Source: Macrolepiota albuminosa
Lineage: Eukaryota > Basidiomycota > Agaricomycetes > Agaricales > Agaricaceae
Direction: 5' to 3'
Assembly (NCBI GenBank): GCA_027475525.1
Contig: JAMWFC010000005.1
Coordinates: 558,001 to 622,000, forward strand
Length of the DNA stretch: 64,000 nucleotides
Positions within the stretch are counted from its first letter, which is position 1; every line of letters begins with the position of its first letter. A program made the translations under genes and the position numbers. Shown one piece after another: positions 11,646 through 23,356 of this stretch. The notes under the pieces are model-generated. The model searched no databases, was not told where the DNA came from, and saw nothing but the letters and a program-made list of their open reading frames with translations.

Positions 11646-14600
11646 ATGGACAACATGCCCGTGGACCAGAGTGAGCAGCAGCAGCAGCAGTTTGAGATTG
11701 CGCCGTTGGTCTTACCGTCGGCTGAAGGGGGGGGGCAGATGGCTCCCCCGCTCACCCAAAATGTGCCCCAGTGGGGACAATCACAACAAGCTGTGGGCTT
11801 CCCACAGCAGCAGCAACCACCAGCGGCAGGCTACCTGCCGCAGCAGCCGGTGATCAGTGGCTATCCGCCACTTCAAACCATGCAGGGCAACTTCATGCTC
11901 CAGAACGCACCTGTGGGCGGCTATCAGCCCCAACAACCATTACTGGGCGCTTATGCGCCACATCACACCGAGGGCCAATCCCAGCAACAGGCCTACGGGG
12001 GGCTAGTCAGCCCCCAAGCAGCGCCAGGATGGGGGCAGTTTGCCCCCGCTATGGCGAGAGGGGCTATGGGCGCACATCCTTTGCCCCAGTTTACCGCCCC
12101 GGCGCACTACCCTGGGATGGGTGGTGTGCCCGTAATGATGCTGTACCCCCCGGCTTGGATGGGGGCTTGGGGCGCAATGCCCCAGTACAGCGACTCGCAT
12201 GAGTTGCAAGCCAAGGGAGGCCGGTCGATTTCCCTGTCGACCACAGCACCAATTGACAATCTAGAGGGACGCAAAGCATCCCTCGTGCAGGCCACCACAG
12301 CCATCAAGAGCACAGAAACTCTCAGTCCAGGATGAAGCATCAGTTCATCGGCTGATGCGCCGATGGAGAGCTTGGCCAAGCTCTCCTTGCTACAGCGGCT
12401 GGAAATGCTGCACCAATCCAAGCCCAGCTTGGAAGAAGAGTCGCGTCCTCGACACGACAAAGGAAAAGCATGGGCTGTCGAGCCCACTCACAACCAGGAC
12501 TTAGTCCTGGCTACCCTTCTCCAACGTCTGGGAGATAACGGGTACGATGTACCCGCAGAGTCATCATTCCTCTGCGATGTGGAGGCAGTCATCCTCATCT
12601 GCCGGATGATGGACGACATGGATCATATGCGCGCTCAGTGCAAAACTGATCTCCTTGCCCTATCGGCTTGTAAGCGGCAGACTACCCCCCCGAGTCGGGA
12701 CACCGACTCCAGCAAAAGGGCGCGTCGGCAAGGAGTGGAGGACACGCCCTCCTGCTCGATTAAGTCGAGCGTTGCTGCCCCCAGCCGGGAGGCCGGCCTA
12801 GGATGGGACATCCTTCTCTATGAAGATGTCCCTACTCCAGCCGCCCCCCGGCTTATCCAGTGCCTCGCCAGCGGCGCGTCTGAGGTCGCGTCTTCGCGAC
12901 CAGTATCCGTGGTCTCCACCACGTACTCTGGGGAGCAGAGTTCCAGGGGCGTGAGCACACGCCCCACTGAGGCCAAGGCCTCACAACCCCAAAAGGTTCG
13001 TCGGGGTAAGCAACCGGAAGGGCATGCATACGTCAACGTGCACTTCCCCGAGGATGCCCTGAAAGGGGCCCCAGAGGCTAACATCTCCTTTTTACCCGCC
13101 ATACTGGTAGAGGGCCCACCAGTCCGACTCCCACGGTGTGTGTGGGCTATGGACCCACGGTCTGAGAAGTCAGAGCCAGAGAGGCTGCCATCCCTGCCCT
13201 CCGACGACGATTGGTATGAGGAGCCTGAAGAGGCTCGTATGGAATCCCCTGTGCCGCACGAGACGGCGGCACAACGTATGGCGTGTGAACGGCGCAACAG
13301 CAATCGACGGGCCAAGATGGAACGTCGGGCGCAGGATAGCGCCAAGCAAGGAGCTGCCCTCCTCAAGGACCAAACCGGGCGCATCCCTGATGCACTCGGT
13401 GTTGTGATCTACCGTGATCACACTATTGAGCGCCAAAACTCATTTTTTGGCGCGGGGTTAGCTCCCCAATTCTATTGGTTGCCAGTGACCAATACCATCT
13501 TCGTCGGGCAAGAAGCCCGCGCAGCCAGGTCCTTCGAGACCGATAAAGAGGGCAACGCCGCGGCGACGCCCCACAACAGTAAGGTGTACCAAGTGGCACC
13601 TCGTGGGTTTCCCTGCAGTCCTCGAGAAGTCCGCAGACTTCATGCACTGGTTAACAACCAGTTTACGCCGATTCATCAGCGTCAGTTGGGCTACCTCTTG
13701 CTCAACGAATTCAAGCGGGTGGCGCTCAACTGTGACCCTACAGCCCGAGACAGAGCTATGTCTTGTTTACTCGACGAGGTCGAGTATAGGACTATCGTGG
13801 TACTCTTCGCGAGTCCAGAGGAGCGGGAGAACGTCCCGCGAATGATTGTGCTGTCGCGGCTCTATCGCCGCAAAAAGGGAGGAAAAATCGCCTTCATCGG
13901 CCTTACCCCCCCTGATCCAAAGCAATCATTTGCTTTGGACTACCTGGGCTCATACGCCCTCCTCTATGGACGTCCTGGGACGTTCAACGTATGGACCGGT
14001 CTGGCCATGGACCGTGCCATGCACATTCATTGGCGCAGCCTCTTTGGGTTTGCGCTTGTATGTGCCCTCAGCGCCAGCCGCGCCTCCAAGTCCACGGTAC
14101 ACAAGTACCTGGCCTACGTCTTTGCAAGGCCAGGCCTCTACAAAGAGGCCGTGGCTGAGTACGAGGTGGCCACGGGGCAAGTCTTTGTGCCCCTCCACGC
14201 CGACGACCCTAACTTCAAGGCTCGGGCTGTGGACATCCAGGAAGCGTCAGCTTCCGTGTTCACCACTTCGGACGTGTTACGCATCCTTCTTCATAATCAA
14301 ATCCCGGTCAGCTGGGCTGACCATGCGTATACTTATGGGGTCACCTACTTGGCCCATTTATTCTTCAGCGACAGCCGGCTCTACAACGAGGCGGCCGCTA
14401 TCGACGACGAGAGGCTACAACGCCTCGACCATTACGGTACACCCCAGTCCATCGCTCAGTGGGATGGGTGGCGCGAGGCCACCATTGGCGATCGCCAATG
14501 CCTGATGCTCCAGCAGCAGGACAGTCGTCGTGCTTACAATGAGGCGCTCACCAAGAGGATGTACCTCCTCATCAGGCAAGACATTCATGCCCGCGAGATC

Positions 14601-14944
14601 TGGATGCGCCAGTACCCATCCGACACTGGGGATCTTCCTGATCCCCAACCATCTGTCCCGGGGTCAACCATCGACCCCAATCTCACACTGTCCCCCCTCC
14701 AGGACTATGACGATTCCCTGCCAGTAGCAGGGCCTTTGGGCACTTCCTACACCCCAATCTCACACTGTCCCCCCTCCAGGACTATGACGATTCCCTGCCA
14801 GTAGCAGGGCCTTTGGGCACTTCCTACACGCCCACACCTGAGGATGAACTCCTCGACTACGACATGGATGACATGACTGCCGATCCATTCCGGGAGCCTG
14901 GGGACTCTCCCATTGCCCCCGTCCCTGACTTACCGACGGCATGA
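11646..14944 (+). pseudogene. G ORF3, long extra ORF after integrase
   Basis: It starts at ATG 11646, 103 bp after integrase. The first 230 residues are Gln/Pro/Gly/Tyr-rich (for example PQQQQPPAAGYLPQQP). An in-frame TGA (12333) is followed, in the same frame, by about 800 more codons. The C-terminal half has motifs GRIPDALG, TNTIFVGQEA, APRGFP, LLNEFKRVA, LYGRPG, HWRSLFGFAL, FARPGLYKEAVAEY, LRILLHNQIPVSWADHAYTY and WDGWREAT. E and F carry homologues in the same place. A 77-bp artefact near the end (14674-14827) moves the last 39 codons to another frame. I recognise no known family. It is cytosolic-looking, with no membrane segments. An RNA- or capsid-associated role is only a guess. Confidence 0.75.
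14674..14827. repeat. 77-bp direct duplication in ORF3 (assembly artefact)
   Basis: Copies 14674-14750 and 14751-14827. It duplicates about 26 codons and shifts the frame. Confidence 0.95.
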
Positions 14945-14960
14945 CCGTTGTATTATCTCA

Positions 14961-15114
14961 AGACCGTAGCTCGGTCTGATTGGGGGGTGTGTAGCGTAGT
15001 CCGCTATGTGGCGTTGGCCACATAGCTTTACTTACTAAGACCGTAGCTCGGTCTGATTGGGGGGTGTGTAGCGTAGTCCGCTATGTGGCGTTGGCCACAT
15101 AGCTTTACTTACTA
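14961..15114. repeat. 77-bp direct duplication across the G polypurine tract and LTR start (assembly artefact)
   Basis: Copies 14961-15037 and 15038-15114 each contain GATTGGGGGGTG plus the first LTR bases, giving two apparent LTR starts at 14990 and 15067. Confidence 0.95.
14978..14989 (+). promoter_or_regulatory. Polypurine tract of G
   Basis: GATTGGGGGGTG directly before the 3' LTR TGTAGCG. It would prime plus-strand DNA synthesis. E, F and A2 have a comparable run of six G before their 3' LTRs. Confidence 0.75.
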
Positions 15115-15457
15115 TATAATAGTAAATATTATATTATATTTATTATAATATAATATTATATTATATTTATTATAATATTATATTATATTATATTTATTAT
15201 AATATAATATTATATTATATTTATTATAATATAATATTATTTACATTAGTATATAATTAGTTTACCAGCTGCTTACAAAGCAGCTTATTTTGTGTTTATA
15301 CTACATAGTCAATAGACCGGACTGGTCTGATTCTGTGCAGTGTGAACATTAAGCTCACAACTTCCTGTAACTTCGTTACACATAGTCAATAGACCGGACT
15401 GGTCTGATTCTGTGCAGTGTGAACATTAAGCTCACAACTTCCTGTAACTTCGTTACA
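14990..15457 (+). repeat. 3' LTR of G
   Basis: It matches the 5' LTR but contains two 77-bp artefacts. After allowing for them (true start 15067, one copy of 15303-15379 removed) it is about 314 bp against 233 bp, the excess being extra TATTATATTATATTTATTA-type repeats. Confidence 0.8.
15303..15456. repeat. 77-bp direct duplication in the G 3' LTR (assembly artefact)
   Basis: Copies 15303-15379 and 15380-15456. Confidence 0.95.
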
Positions 15458-15462
15458 ATTTT

Positions 15463-16588
15463 CTATGCATGCTTATATGAATTTATTATTTGCAGTCAAC
15501 TTAGCAAATTGGTTTGCAGATTTGTGACTGAATGGACGGTCTCCACATCTTCAGCTTGCTTCTTTTGACTCTCTTGATCAAATTTGGGCAGCTTTTGAAG
15601 TCAAAGATTGGCCAAATGGTTATAAGTATTTAGCTGTTCGAGGAACTAATGCAGAAGCCACATTGAACTTTTCGGGCTATCTGCTAGATTTTAGGCTTCC
15701 ACCGTTGCCTCAGCGCTATCAGTATGGCTTTGATTTGTTTTATATTTACTTGTTTGACTGACAACTGCTTGTTATTAGTATTATTCATCGTGATCGCAAC
15801 TCACTCAACTATTATGGAGTGATTTATGCTGATAAATTACGCTGCCTATATTTCAAGAAGGCCTTAGAGGCACTAAAGCTTATATTCAGCTACTTTGATG
15901 AATCATTCTCTGAGGGTGATCTCACGGAATACAAGTTTCACAATCTGTCGGATAACAAGAGTGCTATCTGCCCCAAGACTAGATTTTGTGCTTTAAAAGA
16001 AAGAAATTCACTGTTTGAAGAAGTGCCTATACCTGATGGAATTGACGAACATGGTGCTCTTGCTCGGATTCTGTCTGATGGTACCTACACGCATACAGAT
16101 GATAATGTCGTGACTTTTGAAGAGCTTGTTCCTAATCCTGAAACAAGGTATGCTTTATTTGCGTATATACTCTGATAATACTCTAATCTTACTTCATTTT
16201 CTCTAGGCAACCTGAAAAAAAAGAAGCTTATCCAGGTTCTTTTTGAGTAGGCCACTTAGTGGAAGCCACTGTTACATTTCGCACGGTCAAAGTGGGACGC
16301 AAAAATGCTCCATTGGTTCATTTAGATAAACTTTTGCTTGTCGCCAGGACTGCAACTCAGGTGCATGTTTTTTTTTGCTTTTTTTTATCATTTTTAACTA
16401 ACAATACATATCAGTTGCTGAATGATAGGATAGCACAACTTCAAGTAGCAGTGCCTTCTCAACCGTCTCGCATATCTCGCAAGAGAAACTTGCAAGAAGA
16501 TCCAGATGATTTTCCTACTCATTGCATCAAACGCACTGTGGTTGACAGTGAAGACACTCTGCAACCTCTTGCTATGGAGGCTGACTGA
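15463..16588 (+). pseudogene. Broken host gene of unknown function, 3' part
   Basis: From about 15536 a long reading frame gives RSPHLQLASFDSLDQIW and DWPNGYKYLAVRGTNAEA, crosses a TGA near 15760, and continues through CLYFKKALEALKLIFSYFDE. An intron 16148-16206 (GTATGC...TCTAG) and another from about 16361 (GTGCAT...CAG, about 55 bp) fit the frame. The last exon ends at TGA 16586. Further stops (near 16242) make it a pseudogene as it stands. I recognise no family. Retroelement G interrupts its upstream intron, so the break may be secondary. Confidence 0.5.
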
Positions 16589-16639
16589 AAAGCATGCTGC
16601 TCTTTTTTATGCTACCTGAACTAAATACGATGCATTACT

Positions 16640-16793
16640 TTTAAATTTTATTTTTTGTTAATAAATTTTAACTGTTTTACACTATTTATTGTTTCATGAG
16701 TCGGGGATTGGCGCACTTTAAATTTTATTTTTTGTTAATAAATTTTAACTGTTTTACACTATTTATTGTTTCATGAGTCGGGGATTGGCGCAC
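16640..16793. repeat. 77-bp direct duplication (assembly artefact)
   Basis: Copies 16640-16716 and 16717-16793, downstream of the broken host gene. Confidence 0.95.
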
Positions 16794-16802
16794 GCGTGCG
16801 CC
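16787..16802. repeat. 16-bp perfect palindrome GGCGCACGCGTGCGCC
   Basis: It follows CATGAGTCGGGGATT and is followed by GCTACG. A decayed version (CATGAGTCGGGGATGGCACA then CGCGCCCCTACG) occurs at 36079-36110, just upstream of the second deaminase gene. It could be a transposon terminus. Confidence 0.5.
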
Positions 16803-18103
16803 GCTACGATCCTGTATATCTCATTTGATGGTCGCCTGCTGTTCTTAGCGACATCAGCTTTGCCCTCAGGATGAGGCATTGCTTCATGCCTTCATCACAT
16901 ACATACTAGACAGGCTATGCGCTAAATCGACAGCCGCCCACTGTCACCAGCGCGCCCGCTGAGTTCTATGCCATTACGGATGGTAGACTTCCGCACTGAC
17001 CCACGGTAGAATTTCCGTTTCTGACCCACTCCGCCAAGGAACAATGCAAGGAACTCCTATTGGCGGCATCTATGTATGTGCAGGATTTGCACCCTCAAAC
17101 CTCGTTCCGCAAATATTTGCCGGCTTTATCAAATGCGTTTGTTTGGAGAAATAGGGGCTTCAAGTTCCTATTATCAAGAGGCCTACAACAAGGATTACAC
17201 AGACGGTACTGATGTACGTGGTAGTAGCAGTAGTGGCAATGTCGTACAATCACCAGCATACCCGGGTCCGCATACCTGGATTGTGCCTATTGTCAAGTCA
17301 TATTCTACTTGTGTCTTGGCAGCTTGGCGAGTGACGATCACCTAATTCCTCAGCCATTGGTGTCGGCCGTAGGAATTTTTTTCTGAATAATTTCGGGCGC
17401 AGATTACGTCTTTTTCCTGCTGAACTTAAGGACACCTTGGGCTTCGAAACTGCCCAGGCAGAAAGGTTATACGTGCGGTAAGAATATATAATACGTACTA
17501 CATCCAGGAGCTGGGGCTTCATATTTTAGTCTTTACAAATACACTGACATGAGCGAACTTTGCCGTCCTTTACGAGAGCGTCAGAATTGGCTCTTGCTTT
17601 CTTGACCGGATTGATTGCCGCGCACATTTCATTCTATCCGCTTCCTACCCTTTATGCCGACTGGATGTTGTATCCACGGTTTCCAATGCACGAAGGACGT
17701 AGCCCCAAGCGTTAGTTGTCATAAAGCACAAAAAATGATTTTCTTGTTACGGTAATATGTATATCGCCTTTTGTGTGTTCAACAAAATAGCAAAAGTTAG
17801 TTTCCAGGAACGGTTGTTAACGGACTGCAGAACATGCATAATCTGAAATACGGTCCCAGATCAAGTGCCCGTTATAAATGCGCACCATACCATAACAGTC
17901 GTGTGCACATAATGTAACTGAGCGGAACCTTTTTCACGTATGGATGCCGCCGGGACAATATGACACATGTTCATATTGTATCGCCATGGAAAAAAGTGAC
18001 AGATTGTTGATACCTAGTTCCGGATTCCTGATTTTATTATGTTGAGCTGGCCTTTGTCCAGCTCGCATAGGCTTCAATGAGACATTCCGCAGTATCCCAA
18101 AGA

Positions 18104-18216
18104 CAATAATCCTTTCAGTCTGGATGCGGTACAACAAGACAACAATCCTTTCAGTCTGAATACAAAACAACAGAACAACAATCCTTTCAGTCTGAATGCG
18201 GAACAACGGGACAATG
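18104..18216. repeat. 36-bp minisatellite, three units
   Basis: ATCCTTTCAGTCTG recurs at 18109, 18145 and 18181, each followed by a diverged AATGCGGAACAAC-like segment. Confidence 0.85.
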
Positions 18217-18848
18217 CAAGCCATTTGGCAGGAACTGCGCCACAATAGAATCAGCTCGTTTCAAGTTACTTATGAGATGGATGTCGACATATCTGAACGG
18301 CCAGACGAGAACCTGGATTATTCAGTTGATTGCAAACACCACTTGATGGTCGCAAGAAGGACGATAGGATGCTTGTGGGTTTACCGTCGGATACCGTCGG
18401 AGTTAGTGTGTCCCGTCAAAGCCGTTGTTTTTAGAGGATCTTGCAGAACAATGGTTCCCATGACAGTACTATTGAAGGGAAGAACCGATGTGTTAGGTCG
18501 GCGTCGGCTACTATGTCTGGTCAAAAATCGCAATGTATGTCGTATTGGCTACAAATGTATACACCGATGTAGCCAGCCAGAGTCATGGGGCTGAACAGAC
18601 TGTTACCATGCTGCTTGAAGTTCATGACGGGTAGATGAAATGAGTAATTTTCGTCGAGGACTGGGCAGAGATCCGAAAGGTCGTGACTCAGTATGTACAA
18701 CAAAAGTAACTCCGTCGAACCCCATATGATGTTGTGGGGCGACATATTGCTGGAGTACAACCAAAAAGTGGTGTGCAATTGTATGCCACCAGACGACAGT
18801 GTGGCGACGGAGATTTAGACCTTGAAACCGTGTAAAGCGACGAATGCG

Positions 18849-18856
18849 TATAAATA
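18849..18856 (+). promoter_or_regulatory. TATA box of deaminase gene 1
   Basis: TATAAATA, 53 bp before the start codon at 18909, a plausible distance for a fungal promoter. Confidence 0.55.
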
Positions 18857-18908
18857 CATCGACGCACTCTTAATGCTCGTAATCAACTAACGTTAACATC
18901 TTCGTACC

Positions 18909-19936
18909 ATGCCTCCTGCACCTACCTTTCCTCGAGCGAATGACCTGATCGACCGCCGCCAGATAGAGCACTCCAGCTACATGCGGCTTCTGGAGGCCCT
19001 TAGGTTCGAGATGCCGAATTCCATGATAAGCAACGCCAGTACGCGTCCCTCGGACGATAGCTACAAGGAGGACTTACGACATCTAGAGACTATCGCAACA
19101 TGCATGGTGACCGGAGAGAAAGGGAATGTCATTGCCTCGGCATTTTTGAGGGATCGTCAATCCCTTACTATCGTTCTTGCTGGAAACGATGTCGCCAACA
19201 AGAAGGACGAAGACGATTCTAAGGAGTTTTTGAAGCTACTAAAGAACGCTGATAATAAGCAGCTCGATGCCTTTGTGCCATTTTTGGTTAAGCGCGGAAA
19301 GGCAAGTGTTGCCAACCACATCTGCAAAGTCCGAGATCTCTTTGGTAAATTGATAAAGGAGATGGATTTCGACGCTTTCGTTAAAAATTACTGCAAGGAA
19401 GGAGGCACTCTGAGCCTCCAGTTAGAATTCCCTAAACGAGGTCAATCTTTTCTGAACCTTCTTGATGTGAAAGGCATCGTCATATCAAGCGCGGATTTCC
19501 AAAGAATCCTGAAGGAAATCATCGATATCTTGAAGAAGGGACTGAATCTCGACGAAGCGAGGGACGTAACTTCCTCTTTTGTACTATTTGCAGCTGCTGC
19601 GGCCGCATTGGGGGATTCAAAGCTCTTTTCGCACCTGGAGGCTGGGACCTTGCCTTATAGAAACAGATCCCGGGTTAAAGATCGATTGCCAAAGTTCCGG
19701 AGAAATCTCGACAAAATACGGACATATCTCCGCATTCCCGATCTCATGGATTTTATTCAGACGTTTCATTCGGTTCGTACCACTTGGGTCCCGAGAGACA
19801 TAGCATTACCCAAACATGTCGGGAGGAGGATTACACTTCCAGGTGTTTTGGATGTCGCATTAACACTCGCGAGACAACTTAACGACCAAAAGGTTCAAAT
19901 CAAGGACTTGGAGAAGAAATTCTTCGGGCAGAATAA
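18909..19936 (+). pseudogene. OTT_1508-like deaminase gene 1, 5' part
   Basis: ATG 18909 opens 342 intact codons (start MPPAPTFPRANDLIDRRQIE) that run straight into the LTR of C1 at 19937. This part is the helical N-terminal region of a fungal deaminase-like protein; the catalytic part lies beyond the retroelement at 34804. The paralogue at 36212 has the same layout: an early TGE motif, then FVPFLVKRGKASVANH here against MIPFLATYSQASVNKR there. Counting one copy of the ATAA target duplication, the two halves are exactly in frame, for a total of 468 residues. The gene was therefore intact until C1 inserted. Confidence 0.75.
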
Positions 19937-20889
19937 TGATACGTATGTCGCATCCGAGACATCAACTGAGAGAATTAATAAAAACAAAGTCATATTAATT
20001 CTAGAAAGTACCACATACAGCCGAAAACGGTAAGCTGATATGTGCAGGTCGAAAACTGTAGACCTGACGTACCTCAGAAGACAAGACACCCACCCGCCCA
20101 CTACTCGAGACAGCCCCACGACGTCGATAAGCCAGCTTGAACGGCAACTGCCGAAACGAGGTCTTGATAAGATAAGATCTCGGGCGTGAGGCTGAGACCG
20201 ATCCCATCAAGATTGATGGAAATCCGATCATGATCGAAGCATGTCGTCACCTCCCTGCAGCAGTACCCTTCTAACCCGTGATTCCACCGCACGCACGGCA
20301 AAGGATGCGAGCATAAATGGCCACTCCAAGCTCCAAAAACAAAACAAAGGGAACGAAGGGCGAAATCGAAGGAAGGAAAAGAGAATAGCCAGTAGGATCG
20401 ACAGGGAAAGAGATTAGCCTCAAGACCGGTGTCGGAAACGCAACCAACCGGTGCCCAGACCCGGCAGAAGGCTACGCAGGGTCGCTGGGCACGCAAAACC
20501 CCACGAGTAAACTCATTGCCATGCGAATAAGCACTGGTCCGTGCATAGGGGAAAGGAATATAAAAGGAATGGGATTTTGGGGGAGTCAGGCAAGCAACTC
20601 ACTTGCCACGGCTCGGAGTCCCCAGGGAGTGGACGTCTTAGGCCTACGAGCAACTTAGTTGACTTCGGGTTAGTAAATAATACTATTTGGCCCATTTTAG
20701 AGTGAACTTTTTAAGTCATTCAAAAATAAATCAATTAAATATTATAACAACACTTTTACAAAGTGCACACATGTGTAACGTTGCCCCACGTACTCTTGTG
20801 AGATTGGGAAAGTTGAAATATCATAAAAGTTTAGTTCAAATTTCACTTTGGACTACTTTGCATAAAGTAAACAAACCCATTTCGCATCA
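19937..20889 (+). repeat. 5' LTR of C1
   Basis: 953 bp, TGATACGTAT...TTTCGCATCA. TATAAAAG lies at 20559-20566, followed by GGCTCGGAGTCCCCAGGGAG, a block also present (as GGCTCGGTGGTTCCCAGGGA) after the TATA box of the B LTRs. It is nearly identical to the 3' LTR apart from a 17-bp indel. Confidence 0.9.
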
Positions 20890-20891
20890 TC

Positions 20892-20910
20892 TGGAGCCCA
20901 CCGCGAGGGG
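20892..20910 (+). promoter_or_regulatory. Primer-binding site of C1
   Basis: TGGAGCCCACCGCGAGGGG, two bases after the LTR. It matches the A1 site except for one base. Confidence 0.75.
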
Positions 20911-21009
20911 GCTTTTGTTGCACAATCAATCACTTTGTCGGATTTCCATTTGGAGTCCAACCACCCAAAAAGAAACATTAGTTTCACACCGCCAGGTTCT
21001 TGGCCCGGC

Positions 21010-23356
21010 ATGCCTAAGGTTACTACACCAAGGGCAAAAACCATTATTTCTCCCAGGAGAAGAGAAACTCATGCATCCTCCAAGGGCACAGTTGCTAGTC
21101 TCCCAGATCCAGACACTGTACTTCATAAACAAAAACTTCGGACTGAGAAGTACATGCCTACACCACAAACACCTAAGTCTTCATTGCCTGAGCCAACTAA
21201 GTTGACCAGCATTATGGAGCAACCCATGCGATACAAAATGCCATTGCCTGAAAGTAGAGATGCACCCAAGTTCAGAAGCAGTGAGCCTGCTGAGGTTCAC
21301 AGGTTTCTGCAGAGAATGCAGTCTCTATTCAATCATGCAGGCATTGTGGAGGATGGAGAAAAGAAGAAGAGGTTATTAGAATATGTGGATGCAGAAACTG
21401 AGCAGGAATGGAGAGGGTTCGATAGTTTTGAGGATAGATATCCTTGGGCCACCTTTATAAGGGAGGTTAAGGAATCATACCCTGAAGCTATGGACGATGC
21501 AGGAAGCATGGCAAACCTGGAACGGATCTGTAAGGAGCATGCCAGGCTAAGCAGAGGTGATGCCCCTGAGCTGCACTCCTTAATCAGAAAATTCAGGGCT
21601 GAAGCCAAAAAGCTGGATAGTGTTGTAGGGAATGGGGTATTGGTGGATAAGTTTATGGGGTGTTTTACACCTACCCTGGCAGAGTTAGTAGAGGAGAGAC
21701 TCATCCACAAACATGGCCATTACAGGGATCCTGCTCGTAATTATCACAAAGACAACAAGTATGACTTGTCTGAAGTGATAGCAGTGGTAACAGCCCTAGT
21801 AGATGGGACAACTGTCAGGAAGACTAGGGGAGAAACCACCAACAGTGATACGACGCTGTACCAGCAGTCAGGGACACACCATGCACCAGAAGTCAAAATA
21901 AACATTTAATTATGGGCTGAAAACTGTAAGCCTCCTGGTAGCAGTCTCAACAAATTATATTTCCAAAAACACCCCAATAAATACACAGACAGTACAGAAC
22001 AAAGGGCAGGGACCAGCTCAAGCTATCCACTCAACAATAGTCCAACCACTGTAATGGGGAGGGGAAGCATGGGAGCTGGCAGAAGTGACAAAATGGGATC
22101 AATTTGTGATGATCTAGATCAAGATCAGATCTGACAATGCCCGATTTGACATGACTGAAAGGGGAAAGGAAAAGAAGCATGGAGGGATGTCAAAAGAAGC
22201 ATGGAATGCAGGGAAGCACTAAAAGGGGAAAGAAGGATCTATGAATGGGATCATGCTAAATGGAGCTGAAGCAAATGGGGAAGTGGCAATCAGAGACATC
22301 CGGAGGAATGGTGGAACAAGAAGTTGAATGGTGGAACTGGTGGCACCAAAACATGCCTCCCAAAAGGGAAATTGGACTATCAAATATGTTCTGGAGGCTG
22401 GGGAGTTGACAACAAAAGAGTCATGTGTAGATAGTGGTCTGTGCACCAGAAAAACAGTATAAATAGCCCAAGTTTAGTAGAGAATAGGCAGGCAATTGAT
22501 AGGCAAAGGCTCGGTGGTTCCCAGGGAGTGAATCACTTAGGCTGGAGTTTGTTGAGAACCCTCTGCTTTCAGGAAGATTATTGAAAGCCTTCAAATATAT
22601 CAATTTCATCATCAAGTCAGTGTGCACTGCAAGTAACCTTCTACACCATCAAGCCCCAGAACTATCAGTACTACTTGCAACCAAGTACTACAACAGGGAG
22701 GTGGGTGGAGTAGTAGTGAAAAATGAGGAGGCAGAAGAGAGGATGGCTCATCTGCAAGACTCTATGGTTGCTATTGGGAAGCAGGTTGGCAGCATCCAAA
22801 GTGCTATGCAGGCTCTGCAAACTAGCCAACTGGACATGAGAAATGCCTTCCTAACTACCAAAAGCCACCATGGAGGGCAAACAGAGAGGCCTGCTCAGGC
22901 CATGATGCCAACCCCTGGTGGAAGCACCTATTGCTTCTACTGTTGGGGAACTGGTCATCGGATAGCAGAGTGTGAGCAGGTGAAATCAGATGTGCAAAAG
23001 GGATGGGTGATCCTAGTAGATGGGAGGACTAGAATGCCCAACAGAGCACCTCTACCCAGAGAGCCATCCAGTATATCACCACATGATAGGGTGATGAAGT
23101 TACATGACTCTCAAGTGGGGTTATACTTTGGCTGGCTGAGGAAGCTCAAGACATTCCAACCTATTCTACTTACACCAATGCTGTAAGAGATACTAGGGAT
23201 GACATGTTGGAGCGCATCCAGCATGGAGAGGCAGACAGGCTAGGAGAACTGGAAAAAGGCTTTCAAAGACTGACAGAAGTCATGTCAGTCTTAGTCAACA
23301 CCAGGCATGCTCCTAGTCCTGGTGAAGGACAACAAGGAGGGTCCAAGGATTTTTGA
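21010..23356 (+). pseudogene. C1 gag, split by solo LTR B2
   Basis: ATG 21010 (MPKVTTPRAKTI). The capsid-like segment has DAPKFRSSEPAEVHRFLQRM and EYVDAETEQEW and runs to 21845. It resumes at 22697 with a coiled-coil-like stretch (EEAEERMAHLQDSMVAIGKQ) and one zinc knuckle, CFYCWGTGHRIAEC (CX2CX4HX4C). A one-base frame break lies near 23130, after which the frame AEEAQDIPTYSTYTNAVRD continues to TGA 23354-23356. Gag packages the RNA. The pol frame begins one base back, at the same TTTTTGAGG. Confidence 0.8.
21846..22692 (+). mobile_element. Solo LTR B2 inserted in C1 gag
   Basis: 847 bp, TGATACGACG...AAGTACTACA, flanked by ACAG (21842-21845; 22693-22696). TATAAATAG lies near 22459, then GGCTCGGTGGTTCCCAGGGA. 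It is a homologue of B1, without the minisatellite. There are no coding sequences, so it is an LTR-LTR recombination product. Confidence 0.9.

Larger units (their letters stand above)
3764..15457 (+). mobile_element. Complete Ty3/gypsy chromovirus G with extra ORF3
   Basis: Both LTRs are present (3764-3996; 14990-15457) and the element is bordered by a 5-bp direct repeat ATTTT (3759-3763; 15458-15462). The order is LTR, gag, protease, RT, RNase H, integrase with chromodomain, ORF3, polypurine tract, LTR. Length is about 11.7 kb, of which about 308 bp comes from four 77-bp artefacts. Chromodomain integrases direct insertion to marked chromatin. Several in-frame stops and frame breaks make this copy non-autonomous as assembled. 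Confidence 0.9.
16589..18848. other. Intergenic region before deaminase gene 1
   Basis: No supportable gene. It contains a 77-bp artefact, a palindrome at 16787-16802, a 36-bp minisatellite, and only short open frames (for example near 17076-17345) without recognisable motifs. Confidence 0.6.

Noticed and set aside
17076..17345. Possible small gene
   Set aside because: No motif, promoter, splice context or homologue elsewhere in the window.
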